Position numbers and translations under genes: made by a program. Under the pieces are notes generated by a model. It searched no databases, had not been told where the DNA came from, and saw only the letters and a program-made list of their open reading frames with translations. This document shows positions 24,472 to 32,280 of a stretch of DNA of 39,919 nucleotides, in pieces. The DNA is taken from the NCBI GenBank assembly GCA_031266175.1, contig JAISBN010000089.1:1-39919 (forward strand), written 5' to 3'. This stretch comes from Treponema sp. Its GTDB lineage: Bacteria; Spirochaetota; Spirochaetia; Treponematales; Breznakiellaceae. Each line of letters opens with the position of its first letter. Position 1 is the first letter of the stretch.

Positions 24472-25062
24472 ATGACCAGCTGGTTATATTCGGATACGGT
24501 AAAAGAACATTTTGTAAATCCCCGGAATGTGCTGCTGGACGACGAGACGGACTTTCCCGCCGACGCCCGGGGGGAAACGGGGAATATCAGGTGCGGGGAT
24601 CAGATGCTCATGCTGCTGCGGATTAAGGATGACGTGATCACCGACGTGCGGTGGAAAACCTACGGCTGCGCCAGCGCCATCGCTTCCACCAGCATGCTTT
24701 CCGAAACGATCAAGGGCATGAGCCTTGCCGACGCCTACAATATCAGCCCCGAAGACCTGGTACAAAAGCTGGGAGGGCTCCCGGAAAACAAGATCCACTG
24801 TTCCGTTCTGGGGGATAAAGCCCTGCGGGCGGCCATCGACGACTACCTGGCTAAAACCGGCCGGGCCGGACTTTTTAAGGAACCGGCGGTCACGATCTGT
24901 ACCTGTCTTAACATTACCGACAAGGACATCGAAACCGCCTGGAAAAACGGCGCCCGTACCTGGGAAGGTTTACAGGCCGCCACCAAGATCGGTACCGTCT
25001 GCGGCGGCTGCAAACAGCGGGCCCTGGAACTGCTCCACGGGATGGAGCATTTGTACGGATAG
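24472..25062 (+). CDS. nifU: NifU-like Fe-S scaffold (IscU domain plus BFD-type [2Fe-2S] domain)
   Basis: A 196-residue scaffold. Residues 1-125 are an IscU domain with cluster ligands Cys41 (in RCGD), Cys66 (YGCASAIA) and Cys110. Residues about 138-190 are a BFD-like [2Fe-2S] domain with Cys143, Cys145, Cys177 and Cys180 (TICTCLN ... CGGC). Full NifU has a third, C-terminal Nfu domain, which is missing here; a stand-alone Nfu is encoded at 36692-36916. GAGGAGG lies before the ATG. A hairpin terminator follows at 25074-25105. Confidence 0.92.
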   Translation: MTSWLYSDTVKEHFVNPRNVLLDDETDFPADARGETGNIRCGDQMLMLLRIKDDVITDVRWKTYGCASAIASTSMLSETIKGMSLADAYNISPEDLVQKLGGLPENKIHCSVLGDKALRAAIDDYLAKTGRAGLFKEPAVTICTCLNITDKDIETAWKNGARTWEGLQAATKIGTVCGGCKQRALELLHGMEHLYG

Positions 25063-25073
25063 ATTTGCCCGCC

Positions 25074-25105
25074 GCCGGGATTGCCTTGTTTTCCCCGGCA
25101 TTTTT
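25074..25105 (+). terminator. probable terminator after nifU
   Basis: GCCGGG (25074-25079) pairs with CCCGGC (25094-25099) around a 14-nt loop, followed by ATTTTT. The loop is large, so strength is uncertain. A weak TTGTTT-17-TACACT promoter for nfnA overlaps and follows it (25086-25114). Confidence 0.45.
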
Positions 25106-25152
25106 AACTACACTATGGGTAACGCCTGGACTCGGGGAGAAACCGGAAATCG

Positions 25153-26001
25153 ATGAACAAGATTATCGCGAAAAAGCGGCTGTCGGATGATGTGTACGAA
25201 ATAACTGTGGAAGCGCCGTTTATTGCCGCGTCCCGGAAGGCGGGGCAGTTCGTCATTGTACAGATCGATACCGACTGGGGGGAGCGAATCCCCCTGACCA
25301 TCGCCGACGCCGATCCTGCCGATGGTACCCTGACCATGGTTTTCCAGACCGTCGGAGCCAGTACCCATAAGCTTGCAGTAAAAGAACGGGGCGGGTATAT
25401 AGAAAATATCCTGGGGCCCCTGGGAAACCCGACCCATGTTGAAAAGTTTGGGCACGTGGTCTGTGTGGGAGGCGGCATCGGCGTGGCCCCGCTCTACCCG
25501 ATTGTGCAGGCCATGAAAGCCGCGGGAAACCGTGTATCGGTGATCATCGGAGCCCGGACAAAAGAGCTGGTGATCTTTGAGGATCGGATGAAAAACCATG
25601 CCGACGAACTGGTTATCGTCACCGACGACGGATCCTACGGCAAAAAAGCCCTGGTCACCGGCCCCCTGAAGGAATACTGCGCCGCCGTCCCCAAACCGGA
25701 TATGAGCGTCGCCATCGGTCCCCCGGTGATGATGAAGTTCTGCGAAAAAACCGCCGCGGAATACAATGTGCCCATCCTCGTATCCCTTAATACCATCATG
25801 ATCGACGGTACGGGAATGTGCGGCGGCTGCCGGGTTACCGTGGGGGACGAAACCAAATTTGTCTGCGTCGACGGCCCGGAATTTGACGGCCACAAAGTAG
25901 ATTTTGATAACATGATGCTCAGGATGAAAGCCTTTAAGGCCCGGGAAGACGAGGATCACCACCGCTGCCATCTTGAACTGGGACTGGAGAAACAAGGATG
26001 A
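25153..26001 (+). CDS. nfnA: NADH-dependent ferredoxin:NADP+ oxidoreductase, NfnA subunit
   Basis: A 282-residue flavoprotein of the ferredoxin-NADP reductase fold. It has an FAD-binding region with RIPLTIADAD near 45-54, the NAD-binding loop VCVGGGIGVAPLYPIVQAMK at about 103-122, and a [2Fe-2S] site with Asp218, Cys223, Cys226 and Cys238 (DGTGMCGGC ... FVCVDGPEFDG). With NfnB it forms the electron-bifurcating transhydrogenase that couples NADH, NADPH and ferredoxin in anaerobes. The same subunits were earlier annotated as sulfide dehydrogenase. The stop overlaps the nfnB start (ATGA). Confidence 0.92.
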   Translation: MNKIIAKKRLSDDVYEITVEAPFIAASRKAGQFVIVQIDTDWGERIPLTIADADPADGTLTMVFQTVGASTHKLAVKERGGYIENILGPLGNPTHVEKFGHVVCVGGGIGVAPLYPIVQAMKAAGNRVSVIIGARTKELVIFEDRMKNHADELVIVTDDGSYGKKALVTGPLKEYCAAVPKPDMSVAIGPPVMMKFCEKTAAEYNVPILVSLNTIMIDGTGMCGGCRVTVGDETKFVCVDGPEFDGHKVDFDNMMLRMKAFKAREDEDHHRCHLELGLEKQG

Positions 26002-27611
26002 GCGAAAAACAGCTGACCCCCGCGGAGCTTGACGCCGGGGCAGGGATTCTGCTTAAGCCGCTGCTGGAAAAAAAACTCCGGGCCCAAACCGGGCCGGGCA
26101 TCAGCGCCAAAGACCGGGCGGCCATTTCCGCCCAGGAAATGCCCGCCCAGGATCCGGCGGTCCGGGGGAAAAATGTCGCCGAGGTAGCCCTGGGTTACAG
26201 CGAAAACCAGGCCCGGCTTGAGGCGGAACGGTGCCTGGGCTGCAAAAACGAGCCCTGTGTTAAAGGATGTCCGGTGGCGGTACCCATTCCCCGGTTTGTT
26301 TCGGAAATTCAGAAAGGTGATTTCAAGGCCGCGGTGGACATCATTAAAGAAACGAACCTGCTTCCCGCGGTCTGTGGCCGGGTCTGTCCCCAGGAAAAAC
26401 AATGCCAGGCCGAATGTACCCTGGGGAAAATGCTTAAAGATATTGGAAAGGCCGTCGCCATCGGCAGGCTGGAACGCTTTGCCGCCGATTGGGAGCGGGA
26501 CAACAAAAAGGTAACCATCCCCGAGCTTAAGCCCGCCACAGGCAAACGGGTGGCGGTTATCGGTTCCGGCCCCGCGGGCCTTACGGTGGCCGCCGATGTG
26601 GCCCGGGAAGGACACGCCGTTACAATCCTTGAAGCCTTCCACAAACCCGGCGGGGTCATGGTGTACGGCATCCCCGAATTCCGGCTTCCCAAGGCAATTG
26701 TCCGGGCGGAAGTGGATATCCTTGCCAAGATGGGCGTCAAGATCGAAACCAACTTCCTCGCGGGCCGCACGGGCACCATACAGGAATTGCTCAGCAAGCC
26801 CTCTGGTACCGCCTCCGGGTCCCAAAGAGACGAAGGTTCCCCTCCGGTATACTCCGCCGAGTCCCAAAGGGACGAAGGTTCCCCCCCGGATCTCCGTACC
26901 GGCTATGACGCGGTGTTCATCGGCGTTGGAGCGGGGCTTCCCAAATTTCTCGGCTGCCCCGGCGAAAACCTCGTTGGGGTGATGAGCGCCAATGAATACC
27001 TTACCCGGGCCAACTTAATGAAAGCCTACGACGCGGACAAGGCCGCCACTCCCATGTACCGGTCAAAAATTACCGCGGTCATTGGGGGAGGCAACGTGGC
27101 CATGGACGCGGCCCGCATGGCCCTCAGGCTCGGCTCCGAAGAGGTTCACGTTATCTACCGCAGAACCAGGGAAGAAATGCCTGCCCGGGCGGAAGAAGTA
27201 GAGCATGCCATAGAGGAGGGAATTGTTTTTGATTTTCTCCGCAACCCCCAGCGCTTTTTGGGCGACGACCAGGGCCGGGTAACAGGGATGGAGCTTCTTA
27301 AGTACGAACTGGGCGAGCCGGACGATTCGGGCCGCCGCAGTCCCGTGGCAATCAAAGACTCCGGGTATATGTTTGCCTGCGACACGGTCATTGTGGCCCT
27401 GGGGAATGAATCCAATCCCCTTTTAACCAGGACCACGGACAACCTGAATGCGGACAGAAAGGGCCGGATCATCGTGGACGGGAATCAAAAAACAAGCCTG
27501 GATAAAGTGTATGCCGGCGGTGACATTGTCCTGGGAGCCGCGACGGTGATCCTTGCCATGGGTGAGGGACGCCGGGCGGCGGCGGCGATAAACAGTATAT
27601 TAACATCATGA
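25998..27611 (+). CDS. nfnB: NADH-dependent ferredoxin:NADP+ oxidoreductase, NfnB subunit
   Basis: A 537-residue subunit of the glutamate-synthase small-chain type. Eight cysteines for two [4Fe-4S] clusters are at 79, 82, 87, 91 (CLGCKNEPCVKGC) and 126, 130, 136, 140 (CGRVCPQEKQCQAEC). The FAD site is VIGSGPAGLTVAAD near 187-200 and the NADPH site is VIGGGNVAMDAARMALRLGS near 360-380. Between about 267 and 300, where relatives pass straight into the YDAVFIGVGAG strand, there is an extra Ser/Pro/Asp-rich insert containing SQRDEGSPP twice. It keeps the frame and lies in a surface loop by homology, so the enzyme is probably functional. Confidence 0.93.
   Translation: MSEKQLTPAELDAGAGILLKPLLEKKLRAQTGPGISAKDRAAISAQEMPAQDPAVRGKNVAEVALGYSENQARLEAERCLGCKNEPCVKGCPVAVPIPRFVSEIQKGDFKAAVDIIKETNLLPAVCGRVCPQEKQCQAECTLGKMLKDIGKAVAIGRLERFAADWERDNKKVTIPELKPATGKRVAVIGSGPAGLTVAADVAREGHAVTILEAFHKPGGVMVYGIPEFRLPKAIVRAEVDILAKMGVKIETNFLAGRTGTIQELLSKPSGTASGSQRDEGSPPVYSAESQRDEGSPPDLRTGYDAVFIGVGAGLPKFLGCPGENLVGVMSANEYLTRANLMKAYDADKAATPMYRSKITAVIGGGNVAMDAARMALRLGSEEVHVIYRRTREEMPARAEEVEHAIEEGIVFDFLRNPQRFLGDDQGRVTGMELLKYELGEPDDSGRRSPVAIKDSGYMFACDTVIVALGNESNPLLTRTTDNLNADRKGRIIVDGNQKTSLDKVYAGGDIVLGAATVILAMGEGRRAAAAINSILTS
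26819..26884 (+). repeat. 42-bp-spaced direct repeat inside nfnB
   Basis: Two 24-bp copies, 26819-26842 and 26861-26884, differ at one base and are offset by 42 bp (14 codons). They encode the duplicated SQRDEGSPP in the insert and may be a small interspersed element that spread into a coding loop. Confidence 0.85.
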
Positions 27612-27637
27612 ACAAAAAACAGGAAAGCGGGAAAATC

Positions 27638-28579
27638 ATGAAACGGATCCTCTTTTGCCTTGCCGCTCTGTGGTATTCGGCGTTTGTCCTCTTTGCCCAG
27701 GAAGAGACGGCGGCTCAACCGGTTCAACCGGTTCAACCGGTACAGCCTGCGCCGGTTGAACCGGTCCAGGCCGCTCCCGAACCGCCGGCCTTTTCAGTCC
27801 CGCCGGCGCAGCCCTCCGTCCAGCCGCCGGCCCAGTCCCGGCCGTCCCAGGCTGTCCTACAGCCGGTCCAACCGCAGCAGCCGGCGGCACAGCCAACCCA
27901 GCCGGCTGTATCGCAGCCGCCGGTGGTACAGCCGGCCCAACCGGCTGCGCCGCTGCGGACAAGTCCCGACGCCCTGCAGAATTACCGGATAGGGCGGGAT
28001 CTGGAAGCCAGGAACCGTTTTGGGGAAGCAAATTCCTACTACAACGAGGCGGTGCGGATCTGCCTGGACGAGCTTAACCGGAACGGTTCCAACATGGAAG
28101 CCTATACGGTTCTTACCTGGTCTTTGTTACGGCAAAGAAAATATGCCGAAGTAATAAACTGGGGCGACAGGGCCCTGCGGATTAATCCGAACGATTTCCG
28201 TATTGTGGAAACCCTAGGGGAAGCTTACTTTTTTATTAACGATTACGCCCATTCCCTTATTATGATGCAGTGCTATGTAGCCAACATGCCCCGGCAGGAC
28301 CGGGCTTCAACGGCCTATTTCTTTATGGGAGAAATTTACCGGAACCAGCGGAAATACCTCCATGCGGATATAGCCTATACCACTGCGGTAACCCTGGAGG
28401 GCAGCATGTTCCTGTGGTGGTTCCGGCTGGGTACGGTACGGGAAGCGGCGGGTGAATATACTCCCGCCATTGAAGCGTATGAAAAAACACTGGACCTTAA
28501 TCCCAATTATCAGGAGGCGGTTGAAGCCCTGGAGCGGACAAAGCGGCTGAATGCCGCCGCTCAAAGAAACCAGGGATAA
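27638..28579 (+). CDS. secreted TPR protein with Pro/Gln-rich spacer
   Basis: About 313 residues from ATG 27638, chosen because AGGAAAG precedes it and a clean signal peptide follows (MKRILFCLAALWYSAFVLFAQ). An in-frame ATG at 27608 overlaps the nfnB stop and would add ten residues. After the signal, about 90 residues are Pro/Gln/Val/Ala repeats (QPVQP), encoded partly by 9-bp tandem repeats containing CCGGTT. Residues about 115-300 form TPR-like helical pairs (YNEAVRICLDELNRNGS, WGDRALRINPNDFRIVETLGEAYF, AYEKTLDLNPNYQEAVEAL). It is likely periplasmic, with the spacer spanning or binding the wall. First gene of the envelope module. Confidence 0.8.
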   Translation: MKRILFCLAALWYSAFVLFAQEETAAQPVQPVQPVQPAPVEPVQAAPEPPAFSVPPAQPSVQPPAQSRPSQAVLQPVQPQQPAAQPTQPAVSQPPVVQPAQPAAPLRTSPDALQNYRIGRDLEARNRFGEANSYYNEAVRICLDELNRNGSNMEAYTVLTWSLLRQRKYAEVINWGDRALRINPNDFRIVETLGEAYFFINDYAHSLIMMQCYVANMPRQDRASTAYFFMGEIYRNQRKYLHADIAYTTAVTLEGSMFLWWFRLGTVREAAGEYTPAIEAYEKTLDLNPNYQEAVEALERTKRLNAAAQRNQG

Positions 28580-28645
28580 AAAAGTCCGTTTGTGTTTGTG
28601 AACCCCCGGGGGCGGGATTTAAAAAAAGAAAAGCGATTGAAAAAA

Positions 28646-30394
28646 ATGCTGTGGCCCGTGAAGGCGCTGTTCCTTCTTTTTATGGGCTGTGATATGTTTA
28701 ATACTCCGATTGATCCCTTTATACGGGAACATACGGCGGAGGTAACCGTTGCCTCCCTTGATCTTACGAATGCGGTATGGCAGCCGGACAAAAACGGCTA
28801 TCTTACTTCCGGCCCTGATGTAGAAATCAACGTTGTCATTAATAATCCCGCCGGTATTGAACTTGTTTTTACCGCGGCCTGTTTTATCAACGGCGCGGAA
28901 GAACCCGCGAATCTTCCGGGCGGCAGGTTTGGGTATAAAAAAACAAGCAATTACAGGGTACAGATAAAAATAAGCGGAATCACGACAACCCCGGGAGAAC
29001 AGATTCATATAAAGCTGGGGATGCAAACCGCAGACGGGCTCCGTACTTTTTCACCCTACAACTGCCCGCCCATTGCAACAAACCTGGCGCTTTTGGAAGA
29101 AATAGCGGTTACGGGGGGCATAACGTATCCCAGCCTGAGCGCTGCCCTTGACGCCGCGGCGGCCGGTACGGAATCAAATCCCGCTGCGGTAAGGCTGCTA
29201 AAAAACACGGACTTTCCGGAAACAGGCGCCGCCGCCTATACCATCAGCGCAAAGCATATAAAGCTTATCAGTGATGGAGGGGTCCATACCATTACCCACA
29301 AAACCGGCCATACCGGTTCTTTATTCGAAGTAAGCGGCGGTTCTTTGGTTTTGGAAAATATTACCATCGCCGGAAACGGAAGCGATGGAAACAGCGCCAT
29401 TAAGGTGTCCTCAAAGCTGACCATGGGCGTCAACGCGGCCGTGAAAAACTTTGCCGCTTCTTCTAACGGCGGCGCAGTCTATATTGACGGCGGTACGTTC
29501 ACTATGGAGGGCGGATCCATAACCGGCAATACAGCTACCTTGGGCAGCGGCGTTTTTGTGGACGGTACGTTTACCATGTCCGGCGCTGCCCGGATTACCG
29601 GAAACGATGTGTATCTGAGCGGAAATAACACCATCAAAGTGGGCGGTACTTTTTCCCCGATCCCCGCCGGCATCGCGGCCACAATTTCATTGCCGTCCTA
29701 TGCAGTCGATATACAGGTACTTTCCGAATCAAGTCCCGGCCTTATGACATCAGAACACGACTGGTTTGCCGTAACAGATAGTACGTACCATGTCAATAGC
29801 AGCGGGAAACTGGCAACATGGACTTATCCGGGGGACGTTAACGGTACTGTTCCGGGAACTCCGGGGAATGATTATATTTCTGTAGGCGGAAGCATTAACT
29901 CGGGCGGGGCTATTAATGCCGGGGAAGGTAACAATACAGTTACCGTTGGGCAAGACATAAACGGCGGAACGATCACCGCGGGAAGCGGTACAGACAGTAT
30001 CACTGTTGAAGGAAATATGTACGGCGGCTTCATATACGCCGGCGGCGGTGATGATGCCATAGAAATCAAGGGAATCATCAACAGTTATGCGGTGATCGAT
30101 GCCGGTCCGGGAAACGACACTGTTAGTATTGGTAAGTTTGACGGCTTTCTTACTATTGATCTGGGCAGTGACAGCGATACGGACGCCGTTTATATTTACA
30201 GCAGCGGCGGCGGTATATTAACCATTACCAGCTTTGATACCGCGCATGACAAACTGCACCTTCCGGCTGCTACGGGTATTCCTGTCGTAAACGGCGGTAA
30301 TATAGAGATTTCCTTGCCGGGATGGGGGAAGGTCATACTGACCGGGGTATCGGATACCAATTACGGCAGTTATATACTCAAGGATTTACCATAG
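28646..30394 (+). CDS. beta-helix lipoprotein with RTX-like repeats
   Basis: About 582 residues from ATG 28646; the frame is open back to a GTG at 28592, and a TTG at 28637 is also possible. The N-terminus MLWPVKALFLLFMGC looks like a lipoprotein signal with its lipobox cysteine. Residues about 180-370 are right-handed beta-helix repeats (GGAVYIDGGTFTMEGGSITG, GNTATLGSGVFVDGTFTM). Residues about 400-540 are Gly/Asp repeats such as AGSGTDSITVEG, AGGGDDAIEIKG and AGPGNDTVSIG, like RTX calcium-binding turns. It is probably surface or periplasmic and structural or adhesive. The stop is 2 bp from the adenylate cyclase start. Confidence 0.75.
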   Translation: MLWPVKALFLLFMGCDMFNTPIDPFIREHTAEVTVASLDLTNAVWQPDKNGYLTSGPDVEINVVINNPAGIELVFTAACFINGAEEPANLPGGRFGYKKTSNYRVQIKISGITTTPGEQIHIKLGMQTADGLRTFSPYNCPPIATNLALLEEIAVTGGITYPSLSAALDAAAAGTESNPAAVRLLKNTDFPETGAAAYTISAKHIKLISDGGVHTITHKTGHTGSLFEVSGGSLVLENITIAGNGSDGNSAIKVSSKLTMGVNAAVKNFAASSNGGAVYIDGGTFTMEGGSITGNTATLGSGVFVDGTFTMSGAARITGNDVYLSGNNTIKVGGTFSPIPAGIAATISLPSYAVDIQVLSESSPGLMTSEHDWFAVTDSTYHVNSSGKLATWTYPGDVNGTVPGTPGNDYISVGGSINSGGAINAGEGNNTVTVGQDINGGTITAGSGTDSITVEGNMYGGFIYAGGGDDAIEIKGIINSYAVIDAGPGNDTVSIGKFDGFLTIDLGSDSDTDAVYIYSSGGGILTITSFDTAHDKLHLPAATGIPVVNGGNIEISLPGWGKVILTGVSDTNYGSYILKDLP

Positions 30395-30396
30395 GT

Positions 30397-32280
30397 ATGC
30401 CGGAAAAGATAACGTCAAAAGTTAAATTCCCCATCGGCATCAAACTGGTTACCATCATTACCGTATTGCTGCTGCTTTCTCTGGGGGCGATTACCTTCCT
30501 GGTATCCTACATGGTAACGAGGGATGTGCAGATCACCGCGGAAGAAAATAATTTTTCCGTAAACCGACAGTCCGCTTCGGAAACGGAACGGACCCTTTCC
30601 TCCATACGGTCCGCGGTTTTTGTCCTGCTGGAAACTATCCGGAACATCGCGGACACCGCATGGCCGGAAGCGGAGGATCTGATTGGGCGGGACACGGACA
30701 GCTTCTTTAGCCGCAACGAACAGGTAGCCGCGATTATCGTGCCGGGTCTTCTGGAGCTTGTTAATGAAGGCTATTTCCGGTCCAACGAACTGGACAGTGA
30801 GCTGCCGCATCAATTTCTTGATCAGCAGGCGGATGCCCTGCGGCGCTGCGCCGCAGGGGAAACAATGCTGCTCAATGCCGCTCCGTTTTTTCAATCCGCG
30901 GCGCTGGTTATGCTTTGTCCCTTTAAGCGGGGAGAAAACGCCTACGCGGCGGCGATCTTTTTCAGTTCCGATTCCCTTAACGACAATTACGGTCAGGGGG
31001 TTAATTCCTCATTTCTGATTAACGATACGGGGGATGTCCTGATCCATCCCGATTATGAGCTGGTCAGGGCAGGGGTAAATCTGGCCGATCATCCTTTTGT
31101 CGAAATACTCAGGGACAGTACGGAAACCCGCCTGCAAACCCTCTATACGGACAAAGACGGGAAGCGCTATTTTGGGGCTTTTCAAAAACTCATGATTGGC
31201 AGCGCTGCGCTTGTTACCATCGTAGAATACGACAAAATTTTTGAAGGGATCGTTACTACCACCCGGCGGAATATTTATTTAACCGGGGTAGTACTTTTCG
31301 CGTCGATTATCCTTGTCTGGCTCTTTTCAAAAACCATTTCCGGTCCCTTAAAAGTCCTTACCGCCGCGGCGGGGGAAATTGAAGCGGGCCGCTTTGATCT
31401 TGAGCTGATGCCCGGAACAAGGGACGAAATCGGCGTTCTGACGGCAAGTTTCGGCAGAATGGGCAGCGCTCTGGGGATCTTCGGCCGCTTTACCAACCGG
31501 GATATCGCCATCCGGGCCATGCGGGGCCAGATTCATCCCGGCGGCGAACCGAAGAACGCCACCATCCTTTTTTCCGATATACGGAATTTTACCTCCATCA
31601 GTGAAAAGTTTTCCGCACACTTGGGCGGCGCCGCGTCCGATAAACTTGTCCGCTGGCTTAACGAGTACCTTACCCGCATGGTCGGCTGTGTGGAAAAAAC
31701 CGGCGGCGTGGTGGACAAGTTTATCGGCGACGCGGTAATGGCCCACTGGGGAACCGCCTATACGGCCGGCAGTCCCGAACACGACGCGTTAAACTGCGTC
31801 CGCTCCGCCCTCCTGATGAGGGCGGCCCTGTGCGAACTGAATAAAAAACGGGAACCGGGAGATGCCGCAAACCCGGTTATTAAAATAGGCTGCGGCATTA
31901 ATTCTGGTATGGTTACCGCGGGGCAGATCGGTTCTACCGAGCGGATGGAATATACCGTTATCGGCGACGCGGTAAACCTGGCAAGCCGGACGGAAGCGCT
32001 GAACAAGCCCCTGGGTACGGATATTCTGATTACGGAAAATACCTGGAACCTGGTCGGCCGGTATCTTATTACGGAAGAAATGCCCCCGGTCACCGTCAAG
32101 GGAAAGGAAAAATCCATCCGCCTGTTTGCGGTGATCAACCTCAAGACAAAAAAGGGAACCCAGCCAAAACCGCATACCCTGGACGAAGTGCGCCGTTTTT
32201 TGGGAATTGATCCCCCCGATATGTACAAGGTTAAGCTCCATGCGGAAGAAAAAAAATACAAGATCGACTCAGATAGCTGA
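30397..32280 (+). CDS. membrane adenylate cyclase, class III, with periplasmic sensor and HAMP
   Basis: A 627-residue protein starting 2 bp after the lipoprotein stop. Transmembrane helices at about 17-39 and 292-312 bracket a 250-residue extracytoplasmic domain of Cache type. A HAMP segment (about 313-365) leads to a class III cyclase domain (about 385-580). Metal-binding Asp394 (FSDIRNFTS) and Asp445 (FIGDAVMAHWG) are present, with Lys441 and Asp524 (YTVIGDAVNLASR) as expected for ATP, and Asn527 and Arg531 for catalysis. It should convert ATP to cAMP in response to a periplasmic signal. The FecR gene overlaps its end by 41 bp. Confidence 0.92.
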   Translation: MPEKITSKVKFPIGIKLVTIITVLLLLSLGAITFLVSYMVTRDVQITAEENNFSVNRQSASETERTLSSIRSAVFVLLETIRNIADTAWPEAEDLIGRDTDSFFSRNEQVAAIIVPGLLELVNEGYFRSNELDSELPHQFLDQQADALRRCAAGETMLLNAAPFFQSAALVMLCPFKRGENAYAAAIFFSSDSLNDNYGQGVNSSFLINDTGDVLIHPDYELVRAGVNLADHPFVEILRDSTETRLQTLYTDKDGKRYFGAFQKLMIGSAALVTIVEYDKIFEGIVTTTRRNIYLTGVVLFASIILVWLFSKTISGPLKVLTAAAGEIEAGRFDLELMPGTRDEIGVLTASFGRMGSALGIFGRFTNRDIAIRAMRGQIHPGGEPKNATILFSDIRNFTSISEKFSAHLGGAASDKLVRWLNEYLTRMVGCVEKTGGVVDKFIGDAVMAHWGTAYTAGSPEHDALNCVRSALLMRAALCELNKKREPGDAANPVIKIGCGINSGMVTAGQIGSTERMEYTVIGDAVNLASRTEALNKPLGTDILITENTWNLVGRYLITEEMPPVTVKGKEKSIRLFAVINLKTKKGTQPKPHTLDEVRRFLGIDPPDMYKVKLHAEEKKYKIDSDS

